The notes under the pieces were generated by a model. It did no database searches and had not been told where the DNA came from. It saw only the letters and a list, made by a program, of their open reading frames with translations. Shown here one piece after another: positions 1-11,577 of a stretch of DNA of 64,000 nt. The DNA comes from Lasiosphaeria ovina. Its lineage: Eukaryota; Ascomycota; Sordariomycetes; Sordariales; Lasiosphaeriaceae. Where the stretch lies: positions 6,014,001-6,078,000 of the forward strand of contig JAULSN010000003.1 of NCBI GenBank assembly GCA_033439765.1. Direction: 5' to 3'. Numbering within the stretch: position 1 is the stretch's first letter; the number at the start of each line of letters is the position of its first letter. The position numbers and the translations under genes were made by a program.

Positions 1-1792
1 GGATATGGGCCCTTCCGAGGTCCTACATATACTGTCGTGGGTCTGGCGTGTCCCATCTTCGGCCTGGCGAAGAGATTTTCGTGTCCCAATTTTTCTTGTC
101 TTCCGTCTTTGTTGTGGTTGAACGGCTCATTCTCCCGAACCCAGGTTCCGCCCCCCACACATCCGTTGACCGACGACTAGTCTGACATCACCTCTGTGGT
201 CACATCTTTGCCAGGCCTGGGTAAGGCAGGCGTGCTTCAATCTGGGGCTCGCCTGTTTTGGTCTGTGTTTTCGGTCCGGCAACGTAGTTGTGTCACTCCG
301 CCGTCATCCCCTTTGGTCCTGGTAAACCGCGACCAAGCCGGTTCGTACTACGGCTACGACGTTGAGGTGTTGAGGACTTGGCTAACCCAAAACACCGCCT
401 CCGAACAACATACCGTCGCTGACCCGGCGGGCACGTCGATACCGTATCCGGTCTACCTAATTAAGCTGATAACGGATATTCGAGACCAAACAGCGTTGAC
501 GTTTGGTAACGGCAACGACGTTGCAATTCCTTGGTTGGTTGGTCGCCTTGTCATTGGTAGAACTAGATGTTGGTGTGCGTAGCTCCTCGTAAACACCAGT
601 GTTTACACTGCAGCCCTCGCCATGACCCCGCAGTGCTAGGTCCAGGAAATGGTAAAGGCTCGGGAGGCACTCCGAACCAAGAAGCAGTCAAGCCAAGCCA
701 TCCCTGCCATCGACGCTGCAGCGCATTCCCCATGCCAACGCACCGCTCTAGTCACACGACCTCACATAGCATCCTGAAAATGCCACCTCCTACGCCATCG
801 CTTCCACGCTGTCAAGCTTTGCAGAGAGGGGCCCCGACGAACTCTCCCAGGATCACCCCTCGAGGCCCGGGTTCTTGGGTTGTCGCTACCGCTCTTCGCC
901 GCTCGTTTGTTCGGACATATTGGATCCCACCCATTAGGAAGCTCCCCGCCGGCTCGGCAACCCGTTCGGCTTGTGTGAATCGGGGCCTTGTGGCTGCGTG
1001 CAAGCGTAGCCCGCCGCATCCGACGTCGTGATGGTTGCTCCCCCCCACCACCTTACTCCCTCCCAACATGCATGCATGGGCCAAAAATAGATCCGTGGGA
1101 CGAACCACGTCGTTCCCGGGACGTAGCATCGAGACTAGAGCCCGAAGGAGCGACCTCGGACGAGCGAAACTTGCGCGTCTGACGGAGGTTTCCGGATTCC
1201 ACATGCCCCTTCGACAACCACGATATCATCTCCCCGGTCTACATTCCCACATAGCCCTGCAGTGTGAGATTGCAGATATTGAATGCAATGAGCGCTCACG
1301 TCTTTCACGTGCCTCGGTGATTGTCCCATGTTTGAGGTGAACTATTATAAGCACAGATAAGAAGAATATTATCTTTCCATAGCCAGGGCGCTCATTGTCT
1401 TGTCGCCATTTTGGTTCCTTTTCTAATTTGTGTAAAGTTATCGAGTCCGAATACATCGTATTATTTCTTAGCTCATTAGGGCGCGGTGGTATTTCATATC
1501 TATCGATTAGATATAATTAATATTTCATCTGCTCAAGGAGGGACTTCCGCAGTTAATTAGTATCACAAAAGTGAAATGGCTTATACCCATCACCACGAAC
1601 ACACTGAAATGAGCACTGGCATTCGCCGCGGTATAGCAAAAAGTCAAACAATTGAACGGCACTAACAGAGTCATACCGGCCGACTTTCACGAACCTTACC
1701 ACCACCACATAAGATCGAACTTTCCGCTCCCATCAACTAGATACCTAGATATTCACCAGCCAATCAATCTCTCGCTGTTGGCCTGCAGACCC
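1..1792. other. Upstream region with no recognisable gene
   Basis: Several overlapping open frames of 60-154 codons lie here on both strands (for example 196-582 + and 812-1204 -). None shows a family motif, a coherent splice structure or a hydrophobic/charge pattern that I can recognise. The first 1.2 kb is CpG-rich and the part after about 1,340 is AT-rich. I see no telomeric repeat. It could hold a decayed element or the 3' flank of a gene outside the window. Confidence 0.4.
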
Positions 1793-4270
1793 CTAACTTT
1801 CCTCAATGTCAAAGAATTCGTCATCTTCCGAATCATGCGAGAGTTTTTCTTCTTCTTCTTCCTCAGACCCCAGGTCTGGCTCCAGGGTGACGCTGGCCAG
1901 CAACTCGTCGAAAGCGGACCTCAAAGCCAGAGATTCCGGTGTCTCGTCTAAACCAGGTCGCTCTATGAACAGTTGCCGCGGCGTCTTCCCTCTGTTATCC
2001 ATCCGCCGGACGTCCACACCTCTCATCCTGACCTGGGTGAATATCCGAAACATTTCCACATCGCCCGTCACAGCAAGGTGATGAAGAAAGCCACGGCCGT
2101 GATTGTTGATGCTCGTGTAGTCTGAACTGCGGCTGAGGAGAGCACGGGTAGCCTCTTGGTGTTTCATTTTAACGCTTTCGAAAAGCGGTATATCTCCCTC
2201 CCAGTCGCGGTGGTTGATATCGGCTCCATTGTCCAAAAGGCAGTTTATTACAGCGGTCGAGCCGTAGTGGGCGGCAGTGCCGAGAGGCTCGAGACAATCA
2301 TTGCAGAGTGCTCTCACGTCGGCACCATGATATAGGAGCAAAGACACCATTCCCAATCCTCCCTCACAAATATGAAGCGGGGCCAAGCCGTTTATGTCTC
2401 GCGCGTTGACGTCTGCTCCGCTCTCAATCAACATTTTGGCAATCTCAATTTTGCCATTGCGGCAGGCCATGTGCAAAGCAGATTTGTGGCGGTTTCCACG
2501 GGCCGTCACATCTGCGCCAGCCTTCAACAGCAAGACGGCCATGTGTGTCTTGCCTCGCATGACGGCCAGATGGAGTGGTGTATTTGCTGTCCACGAACCA
2601 GTATTCAAATCGGCCCTGATGGGAGCTTTCTCCAACTCGGCCTCCAAGTCGAGTGGGAGGAGGCCAAGGACGATCTTGTGCAGGGTCGTGTACATCTCCT
2701 CATCCTGTACAAGCTGCTCAACGGGGAGTAGCTCTGCCAGCTGCCTACCTATTTCCCCCCCGGACTCCTCGAACTGCCGCATGGCCGCCAATATTGGCAT
2801 AGGCTGTCCAAGGGAATCGTTATGGAAAGGATCCGACCCGGCCTGCAGGAGGAAGCGCACAAACTCTATTTTCTGCATAGAAATTGCGGTCACCAGCGGC
2901 GTTATCTTGTTATCGGCCCTCACGTCGTAAACGGAGCCACGTCCTTCCCGTAGAAGGCACTTCGCCCCATTGATGTCGGATAGGCGGACGCAGCCAAATA
3001 TGCTCGATTGTATAGTTGCGCTGTCTATTGGGATGGTGCGGTAGACGCGAAGAAGGAGCTCGGGGCTTCCGAGCAGCCTAGTAGAAAAAAGCAGACAAAT
3101 GACTATGCTCAACAGCCACGAGGGAAATTGGTAGGTGAAGTTGATAATTTCACCAGCCCGATAGCCGTGACAATTTGCGTCATTACACAATTTCCAGCGT
3201 GTGAGAAATCCGAAATAGTTCAGACTTGCTGACCCAAGAGCTCCCCCAAAGTGCTGCGATCTCCATCGGATAGCGACGTTGCTGCCCCCGGGTCTCCGGT
3301 GGCATTGGCAAACGCATGTTGGCTTGCAACGAGCGAAAGGCTGCCAGGTATCCAGTGTCCTTCTGATAGCGGTATTAGCCGTCGCTAAGAGAAACCTGTC
3401 CATTAACGCCACCTCCTGGTTCTGGGATGCTAGTTGACGCTCCCTGTTCGTTCCTGCCACAGGCCTTGCGCCAACGTGGCGAGATGAATCGAGGTGCTCA
3501 ATCTCAGAGACGCTGCGATCAATGCGTGAGGTGATCTGGCTGGACATGGTGTCGAGTCTCTCTTCGATGCGTGTCGTGATTTGGTTGGTTATTACGCCGA
3601 GCCTCTGCTCGATGCTCGATACCACCCCTTCTGTCGACTCGTCGAGGTGCTCGGAAAGGCGCGACTCGGTCTCGGTGATTCGTTCTATAATCGCCTCCTG
3701 GGACACGGCAAGCGTCGGGACCAAGTCCATGGATATGATGCTACAACATGGATACTGTTAATTTTGATCTAGCCAAGTAGGCCATGCCATGTTTGCTTAC
3801 ACGTTAAGGTGGATCAAGCTCGCGCAGATCTTGACGCTGATTTCCTTGAGCGAAGCTCCAAGCCGCCTCAGCTTTTTCGCATTCGCCAACCATGCAATCT
3901 TCCTCCGCTTGCTCAGGGGATCGTGCGTTTCGGAATGGGCTTGGTCAGTATTCTCTGAGCTGGGCTGCCCGTCCGAAAGCTTTTGGATGATTGTTTCAAT
4001 GTCGACAATCAGCGCAAAGCCCTGATCGAGCAACAGCTTTAGCTGGCGCAGTGACTCTTTCTGGTGTGCATTGGGAGTTGAGTTGCTGTTTGACGTTCTT
4101 TCCACGCCAGACTTGACCTGCGAGAAAAAGTCACTGGCGCGGACCAGGTTGTCGCGGAGTTGATGAACCTCTCGAGGCGCGTCTCTCCAGGAATCGCACA
4201 ACTTCCACAGCTTTGAGCTAGCACGGCCTGTCACGCCAACAAGTCCGAAGGCTGCTGCTGCAAGTTCCAT
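1793..4270 (-). CDS. STAND-type N-terminal domain / ankyrin-repeat protein
   Basis: Two exons, 4270-3801 and 3740-1793, joined over a 60-nt intron (3741-3800; donor GTAAGC, acceptor TTGTAG), give 805 residues. Residues 1-156 are the helical domain that opens many fungal STAND/NLR-like proteins (MELAAAAFGLVGVTGRASS, then a WKLCDSW motif). Residues about 165-240 are heptad-like with repeated IxxRIEERL/IxSRI units, probably a coiled coil. A hydrophobic stretch near 358-388 may span a membrane. Ankyrin repeats start near 400 and are clearest at about 530-690 (TPLHLAVMRGKTHMAVLLL, ALHMACRNGKIEIAKMLI). The tail is Glu/Asp-rich. No NACHT or NB-ARC P-loop is seen, so this is a sensor-like architecture without the NTPase. 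A role in non-self recognition or signalling is inference from domain company. Confidence 0.85.
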
Positions 4271-5317
4271 TGTGTTTGCGTGTAGATGTCGGAGGAGATT
4301 AGGTTGTTAGAGGCGGGGAACACGGGATATTGGCGACAATAAGCAGAATGGGCGAATACTATCATGCCATTACTTTGTCGATTACCGTCCACGAAGGCTA
4401 CTTGAAGGGGAGGCCCGCGAGTCGGCTTCATATTGGGGGTCTGGGTAATCTATCGGGTTGGGGGCCCAAAGGCCGTGCCCCCAATCACGACCATTAGCTC
4501 ATTGCCTGTTCATTAATCTACGAGCCGGGTGGTATCTCTTTGCCGCGTCGGCGCCCTCCAGGAATTCGAGCTTGCGAAACTTTTGATGGGTCACAGTTAA
4601 CAGTTTTGGTACCTTGCCACACAATGGATACCCAGCTATTCAAGGACCAGTATCATGACGATATTGGGAGGGATTAGCAAGCTGCCTGACATCGCACAAG
4701 ATAATAAGGGTTGATATTTACCATAGGGCCTAGCCATCGTTGTTTTCTGCGCGTCTGGAATACCGAGCCAATGATGCAATGAACCCGACATGTCGTGTCG
4801 TTATCAGAATGCACACCACCCCCGTCCCGGACATGCCACAAATGAACCGTAATATCACATCTCCGCCTCTCCAGTATTCCATCGCTTCCCGGAACTAAGA
4901 GGAACGTCTCGTTTCTCATCGCTCAAAATGCAAGTCGTGCGGCTAATATTGTATTCGGCCCTAACCTCAATATCTAAATGTGGTGTGATAGACGAAAAGG
5001 TGAACTTGCTAGTGCCCAGCCTGAGTCCAGTCATAGACGCGGATTCCGCCTCTCCTCTCACTGGCAGAGCCGCACCATTGTTCAACACGCATTTTATCAT
5101 CTTCAAATCCTATATCCGCTTCCCGCTCCTTCATCGCCTTCAGTCCATCACACAATAGTTGGGCAGGAAACTAGTGTCAGTACTATTTGTAAAAAAATCG
5201 ATCCAACTATATAGAACTAGGGTAAAGCAAACTATATCTGGTAAGGTAGTGGTCTGGATTTGGTACAAATCCGATCGCGTGACCATCCCTCTCCCACCCA
5301 ATTGTCAACGTCCACGG
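4271..5317. other. Intergenic region, no supported gene
   Basis: This is the 5' flank of the STAND-N/ankyrin gene and the space before the small membrane ORF. Minus-strand frames of 81-83 codons (4674-4919, 4855-5106) overlap in different frames. They resemble no family I know and lack convincing splice context. Confidence 0.4.
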
Positions 5318-5722
5318 ATGGCTTTCATCAGAGCTCCTCATCAGCGAAAGAAGAGTCCGGAACTTGAAATTCTCTCCGCACATCCAGTTCAAGTTTGTAG
5401 ACGCAGTCTGAGTTGTGACTGCAGACACACCTTTGATCATAGCAGATATTCCATAGCCCAGTCGACAATAAAGCGGCATCAGGTCCTGGGATTTTCCAAG
5501 GTCGTGCTTTACGCGGCGGCCTGGCTGCTCGCCCTATTCGTGCCTGTCGTCGATATCGCATTTTACACGGCGGCGGGCTTGCTCGTTGCTTACGGGCTTG
5601 GTACTGTACTTGGGGTTCTAGACGCCAGCCCCGAGTATGACTTGCTCGCATGGTACGTGCTTTTATTCCTTCTTGGTATTACACTTGGCTTGCTTCTAGC
5701 CGCCGCCTACGAGAACATCTGA
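5318..5722 (+). CDS. Possible small integral membrane protein (134 aa)
   Basis: From the ATG at 5318 the frame codes 134 residues. The first 60 are basic and polar with several cysteines. The C-terminal half holds three hydrophobic segments (about 61-77, 79-99 and 109-130), beginning KVVLYAAAWLLALF and ending LLAAAYENI. The frame is open upstream to a TTG near 5159, but no other ATG opens it. I recognise no family. The hydrophobic pattern is more regular than chance in a GC-rich frame, which is the main support. It could instead be the last exon of a longer gene. The stop at 5722 lies about 70 bp from the stop of the convergent Clr5 gene. Confidence 0.35.
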   Translation: MAFIRAPHQRKKSPELEILSAHPVQVCRRSLSCDCRHTFDHSRYSIAQSTIKRHQVLGFSKVVLYAAAWLLALFVPVVDIAFYTAAGLLVAYGLGTVLGVLDASPEYDLLAWYVLLFLLGITLGLLLAAAYENI

Positions 5723-5795
5723 ACCTCGGGCACCATATTACGAACCTGATGTTCTGGACCTGATATAAACCCAATTTCCCGCCATCCTTATCCTC

Positions 5796-8243
5796 CTAAA
5801 CCAACGCCCACTGGTGTTTTTCAGCGCAGGGCTCTTTCACATGCCGAAAGAGCATGTTCCGGGACACGAATGATTGCCCGCAGTGGCGGCACAGTCTATT
5901 CAAGTTTGTGGGCGGGGTCTGAGCCGGGCCCTTTTCCTTTCTCGCCTTCTCGACTCGAGGAGCACGAGGCCCCTTGATATTCACGACCGTGGGCACCGCC
6001 GCCCCATCCACTACCGTCGCTCTCCCATCCGCAACAATATCGTGCAGAGCCGTCTGCTGGCGTTCACGCACCTCTCTACGCCAGCGGTTGTTCTTACTTT
6101 TGCCCTCAGCATTTCTCTCGTGAGTGCAGTCTCTACTGCTGCCCCAACCACTGCCATCATCACCGACATGCACATGAGTCAGCTCGTCAATCTGCGCCAA
6201 GATGGCCGAGGTCTCGTGGCGCTGCTGCATCTTCCTGGAGCGCTGCCGGCGGCCGGTTTTCGCCTGGCCGGGAAAGTACGTCTTGAACCAGATGGACAGC
6301 CGCTTGGAGAGGTGAACCGCGCGGACGCGGCACTCGAGATCGCCGCGCCGCAGCAGATCGATGGCGTCGGCTACGCGCTGGAAGGCCCGGTCGCGCTCGA
6401 GCACGTTGTGCACCGGCTTGCCGGTGACCGGGTCGCGCTCGCCGATGACCGGGTCGAGGTTGCACACGGCGAGCAGCTCGGCCGAGTATGCTAGTGCTCG
6501 CAAGCTCTGGTTGTATTTGAGCCCCCCGGCCCGTGGTGGCGCCGCTCGGCACTGCTCCAGCGCGAGCTTGTAGAGAAGCGCGGCGTGCTTGGGCGTCTGT
6601 TGCGGGTTGCTGTATCGCTGGGACAAGGTGAAGTCGGACAAGACTTCAATGTCGCTCTGCGTGGGGGACGCGGCGTTGATGCCGTCCAGCAGCGGCCTGT
6701 AAAGCTCAAGTCGGTGATGCTCTTCTGACGACGAGTCGGGCTTCCAGTGCTCGAAGCGGCACGAGGCCATCTTCAAGATGAGTGCGTCGCTGCATCCCAC
6801 CATGCGGCTCAGGCCATCCATGGTCGCCAGGCAGCCAATGCCGAGCGCCGTCTTGAGATGCAGAGGCGCCGAGACCAGCACCCCGAGAAGGCTTTCCACG
6901 AGGACCACCAGATCGTCTCGCTTACCCATAGTTGCCAGGAAATGAGTTTTCAGCCGGGAGAGAAATACCCGCAGGACGGGAGAGGCGTTGGACTGGATCC
7001 GAACAAAGAGGTACACGTGCATCAAGCACGCGCATATTCTCCAGAACTGGGTGAGAAAAGCGAGGGTCCGGGCCTGCGTTGCCGCCACGCTCCCCAGCTG
7101 GTCGAGGAGCTGGTGCCACAGGAACCAGAGCTTGCCGGGCTGCACCATCATGCCCTTGATGCCTGCAAGGCCATGGCATTTGTCGTACACAAGCTGCCAG
7201 GACGGGGACGTACGGCGGCGGGAGGAGGGGCTGCTGGACTTTCTTTGGTCAAAAATTCCTTTGACGAGGTTGTTGATGCATCTTAGCATGGTCTCGGTGT
7301 GCCGACAAGCGTCTGCCTCGAACGCGGCGGGCGGCGTTGAGCATGGCCGTGGGTTTTCTAACTCTCCAGCGACTATAAGCGACAGGAGAAAATCTCTTGT
7401 GAGCCTATGTCTCGAGAGCGCCTCCTGGCTTGGAGGCAGAGACTTGGCCGGTCGGTGGCGAGGCGCCTGTCCCTCAACAGGGGGCAGATCTGACTTGTTC
7501 TTTTTGAACTCGGGCCACTCGCCGTTGCAGAATTTCTTCTGCAACGTCTTGTACCTGGACAGGCAGGGGTGTCAATGTCAGCGATGCATCCAGTCGGGTT
7601 GGTAATGGTTATGAGGCCGGAGAGAGACGTACGAAACCTTCAGCTGTTTCAGGGCAATGGCGGTTTCTACCTGCTGGGCTGAGAGATTCTGCTTCACATA
7701 AAGCTCATAAAGCAGTGGCTTCCATTTCTCCCAGTCAATTCGATAACTGGTGCCGCTGCTGCCTGTGCGCTTCTTGACTCTTCCGGCCTGATCCCGGGGC
7801 TTTTGGGGTGTGCTCTTGCGTTTTGTTCTTGTTTGAGTTTGAGTTCCTGGCCCGGCTCCCGGACGTGGAAGCCTGGGAACAATAAGCTGTTCTCCTGCGG
7901 TTTGCGGGATGAGTATTACAGGCTCGCTTTCAGGCGCAGGCGGCTGGTGGGCCCCGGGCTGAAGGAAGTTGGGCGTTCCGATAGCAGCAAGTGGGTGAAG
8001 GACAGTTTGACCTGGGTGGCAAGCGCCGGGGATAGGATAGGGAAGGTCGTTATGCAATCCCACTCCGAAATAATCATGACTGCCATGACTCGGCCAGCAG
8101 TTGAAATCATGAAACGGGCCGACTTCATGGTCCTGCCACTCCCTGGCACCCAGCTGACCAATATCATGGTCCAGATAGTGGTGCAAAGGCAGGGGCGTGA
8201 AGCCAGATCCAGGCTGCGCGTTAAAATACTCTGGGAAATCCAT
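5796..8243 (-). CDS. Clr5-domain protein with C-terminal zinc-finger-like motif
   Basis: Two exons, 8243-7633 and 7554-5796, flank a 78-nt intron (GTACGT ... CTGTCCAG) and give 789 residues. I chose the ATG at 8243 (MDFPEYFNAQPG); the frame stays open further upstream. The Clr5 domain lies at about residues 167-220 and spans the splice junction: DWEKWKPLLYELYVKQNLS leads into LKQLKVSYKTLQKKFCNGEW, and the restored continuity supports the intron. Clr5 domains are common at the N-termini of fungal proteins with putative regulatory roles. A basic segment (KRKSTPQKPRDQAGRVKKR) just before it could be a nuclear localisation signal. The last 30 residues contain CRHCGQSFVSRNMLFRHV with a further Cys and His, a C2H2-like finger. 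The middle is helical without recognisable repeats. A DNA-binding or regulatory role is inference. Confidence 0.85.
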
Positions 8244-8983
8244 GACCGCAAAGAGAATGACAAAGGGTGTTGTAGGCAAAATGATCGGGGGTGCGAAAAT
8301 GTTCGAAAGACACGTCGAGCGGAGAAAACTACGAGGGTGAACAGGATTGCGGTGCTGCCCAACTGTCCGAATCGCCACGACATTATGTGATACAGCAGAA
8401 ACCGACGCCACCTCCCAGCTGAAAGCCAATGAGCTGGTCCGATACTAAGTTTCCTCAACTCTTGGAAGAAACTATTGGCCGGCCTTAAGTTTCCTGCGTT
8501 GACTGTGCGCTGATAGGTCGACGGCGAGCAGCCTTCGAGCCGTCAACGGCTGTCATTCGTCCGACGACCAAGACAGCACAAACCTCCGAGAGCAATGGGT
8601 TATCGCGAGTCTCCTTTTGCCAAGCCTCACTGTTAATTCTCCTAACCTCTACTCACACGAATTCAAGCTGCTGCCGCCGGGAAAATGTGTACAAATACGT
8701 CGTCCGTCACCACCAGAATTCTTCCTTTCCATCTCTCCATCCCCCAACCACTACTTCAACCTCACAGCAAGCCTCTATCACATTCTACAGTCTCCTCATT
8801 TTCCACCCTCAAACCTCTTCACAGCTTCACAGCTTCACAACTTCACAACTCACAACTCACAACTTCACAACTTCACAACTCACAACTCACAACTTCACAA
8901 CTTCACAGCTTCACAACTTCGCAGCTTCACAACTTCACTTCTCGCAATCCTTCAACCCATCAGGAGCTTTCATCCCTGCAACT
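8244..8983. promoter_or_regulatory. Divergent promoter region, Clr5 gene / dynamin-like gene
   Basis: These 740 bp separate two divergently transcribed genes and must hold both promoters and 5' leaders. No TATA box stands out. The last 170 bp upstream of the dynamin ATG are C/T/A-rich and contain the repeat array listed separately. Confidence 0.5.
8817..8938 (+). repeat. Tandem CTTCACAAC / TCACAACTCACAA array in the dynamin leader
   Basis: About 120 bp consist of variants of the 9-mer CTTCACAAC mixed with ACTCACA units, including two copies of a longer block made of both. The array ends about 45 bp before the dynamin-like start codon and is almost free of G on the coding strand, so it probably lies in the transcribed leader. 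All three plus-strand frames are open across it, which creates a false N-terminal extension rich in Thr, Ser, Gln and His. Confidence 0.85.
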
Positions 8984-11577
8984 ATGAGCAACCTCTTTGC
9001 CAGTGCCGCTTCCGGCCTGGCCTCGGGCTGGCGAGGCACCGCCGGCAGTACCGAGAGCCAGGCCACACCTGGAGCCGTGCAGGACCTGACAGACCCAAAG
9101 CAGGTCGGCGTCTTTGATGCCCTCAAAGAGCTCTCCAGGCTCAAGGTCACAAGCACCATCGAGATCCCCCAGCTCATCGTGGTGGGCGACCAGAGCACGG
9201 GCAAAAGCTCCGTTCTCGAGGCCATCGGCCGCTTCCACTTCCCCGTGGCTGGCCGAGTCTGCACCCAGTTCCCCACCAAGCTCATCCTGCGCCGCTCGTC
9301 CGAAGAGCACACGGTCGTGTCAATCCAGCCCGCTCCATCCAGGACAGATGCCGACAGGGAGCGCCTTGAGAAGTTCAGAGAGGAGCTCTCGAGACCCGAC
9401 GAGTTCCCTGCACTGGTCGACAGGGCCAGGGCCGAGCTCGGGGTGCCGGCAAGCTCCAATTACGGAGCCGGCGGCAGCCAAGAGCCGCTCCGGTTTGTTG
9501 AAGATGTCCTGGTGGTGAAGTCGTCAGGCCCGGATCTCGTCCAGGTGGACTTGGTCGACCTGCCCGGCTTGTTCACCGCCGAGACCCAGCAGCAAGACGG
9601 CGTGGGCATGAGGATTGTGAACGACATGGTCAGACAGTACATCCGGTCCCGGAACAGTCTCGTGCTGCTCGTCGTCAGTGTCGCAACCAGCTTCGCCAAC
9701 CAGGCAGCCCGCGCCATGATCCAGGACATGGCGCAGACGGACCGCACCCTGGAGGACCGCGTCATTGGCGTCATGACCAACCCCGACCGTGCCGTCTCGG
9801 TCGAAGATGCTCTCGACGTTCTGAACGGCAGCCTGGACTCGACCAACCTGAGACACAAGTGGCTCGTGGTCAAGAACCAGGGGCAGCAAGAGCGGAGCAA
9901 CGAGCCGCTTGACCAGAGGGACTGGCGAGAGGAGCACTTCTTTCTCAACCACCCCGAGTGGAACCGCGTGCCGAGAACCCAATGCGGCATCAACGCACTC
10001 CGAAGCACGCTGCGGGTTGCTCTTCTGCAGCACACGCAGGCCGCGCTGCCCGGCGTCATCGTCGAAGTCGAGGCCACGGTCAAGACGCTCGAGGCCCGGC
10101 TCGACGCGGGCGTTAGTCGGTCGACCCCCGAAGCGCGCCAAGTCTTTCTCTGCGACATTGCGCAAAAGTTCTCGGACCTCACCCGAGAAGCCTGCTCCGG
10201 CACGTACCAGGACGAGCAGTGCAAGGCGCTGCACAAGGTCGGCGACGAGTGCCGGGTGTGCGCGCGCTTCTTCCCGCGCCTCCGCGACGACTCCCCCGCG
10301 AGCCAGGACCGGAAGCTGCGGGCCAACATCCGCCTTCTCAGCCGCGCGTTTGCGTCTGCCATGCGCGAGTATGGCAAGACCGAAGAGATTGTTAGCAGCA
10401 GCAACAACAGCAACACCAGCATCAACACCAACCCAAACCGCGAGACAGACCACTCCGCACACGAGCCCCACGACGTCGCCGGCCTTCTCAGCCCCGACAC
10501 CATCGCCGCGCACTACACGTTCCCCGCGCCAGGGCGCATCTCACACCAAGACCTCAACGCGTGGCTCGCAGCACGGATCCCGCAGTGGCGCGGCCGCGAG
10601 CCGCAGGGCGAGGCGAGCGAGAACACGTACCACCTGCTCTTCGAGCACCAATCCGAGAAGTGGCCCGCCATTGCCGCGGCGCACCTCGACGCCGTGTGGC
10701 AGGCCGTGCAGCGGTTCGTCGACGTGGCATTGACCGCATCCTGTCCGGCCGACGACGACGTGCGCGCCGCGATCCGCACGCACCTGACGCAGCCGGCGCT
10801 CGCAGACCTGCAGCGCGCGTCGCACCGCGCCATGCTCAGCCTGATCGGCTGCCACGCGCGCGGCCGCACGGGATTCTACGACGGCTTCGTCGACGTCGGG
10901 CCGCTGCGGCGGCGCGCGCGCGGGCTGTCGGCGCGGCTGGACCGCTCGGACGACGATGGCACGGCTGGCGGTTCGTTTGCAGGCGACATGCTCGGGTTCG
11001 TCCTCAGCGCCGCGGGGGGCAACGCCGCGTGGGCCAAGAGCAGCATCGGGGTGCTGGCCGGCGAGCTGGCTCGCGGCGCCGTGCTGGGCCAGCTCGGGGG
11101 TGCGCTCGCCGATGTGTTCGACGGCACGGGTGAGAGTGCTGGGGGTGCCGGTGATGGAGAGGTCGGCCGCGAGGCCTACTTCGTGCTGGTCCCGCGCTCC
11201 ATGGACAACTTGGCCGCTGCGCGTGCCGTGGAGCATGTCGAGATGTTTTACGAGGTGAGTGAGCGAGGGAACTCCCCTTCCCAGAATCTGCCCTTATTTT
11301 CTAGAATATTGGCAAAAGCTGGTTACTGACAGACCGTGATTAGATGAGCATGATGTCCTTCGTCGGCTATGTCAACTCGCTGGTGGTGGAGAGCGGGATC
11401 CTGCACGAGCTGCCCAGGGCCATTCTCACGCAGCACCGCATCTTGCGCGAAGATGCTGCCAAAATTGAGCTCATTGCGGGGGAGAAGGCATCGGATGCCA
11501 GAAAGCGCGAGCGCGACCAGGCCGACTTGGACACGCTGAAGAGGGTGCTGGAGACGCTCAAGGGGTTTTCGGGGTAA
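8984..11577 (+). CDS. Dynamin-like / Mx-type large GTPase
   Basis: Exons 8984-11254 and 11344-11577 flank an 89-nt intron (GTGAGT ... GATTAG) and give 834 residues. The GTPase domain shows G1 GDQSTGKS at 68-75, a G2 Thr in RVCTQFPT, G3 DLPG at 192-195, and a G4 region reading TNPD at 265-268 where dynamins usually have TKxD. The middle/stalk region follows, with a poly-Ser/Asn linker near residue 470. The second exon completes a GTPase effector domain (HVEMFYEMSMMSFVGYVNS) and a basic C-terminal helix. Many fungi carry several such Mx/dynamin-like GTPases besides the standard Vps1 and Dnm1; their roles are mostly unassigned and membrane remodelling is the family expectation. I start at MSNLFASAAS because the frame upstream only translates the leader repeat. 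Confidence 0.93.

Noticed and set aside
1..600. Telomere or subtelomere at the left edge
   Set aside because: No TTAGGG-type repeats, and housekeeping-type genes begin within a few kilobases.
8687..8983. N-terminal extension of 99 codons in frame with the dynamin-like GTPase
   Set aside because: It translates the CTTCACAAC leader repeat into Thr/Ser/Gln/His low-complexity text. The same region is open in all three frames, and a normal start (MSNLFASAAS) follows.
9460..11236. Long minus-strand open frames (231-347 codons) opposite the dynamin-like gene
   Set aside because: They are antisense shadows of a GC-rich exon. Composition is Arg/Val/Ala-skewed and no domain is visible.
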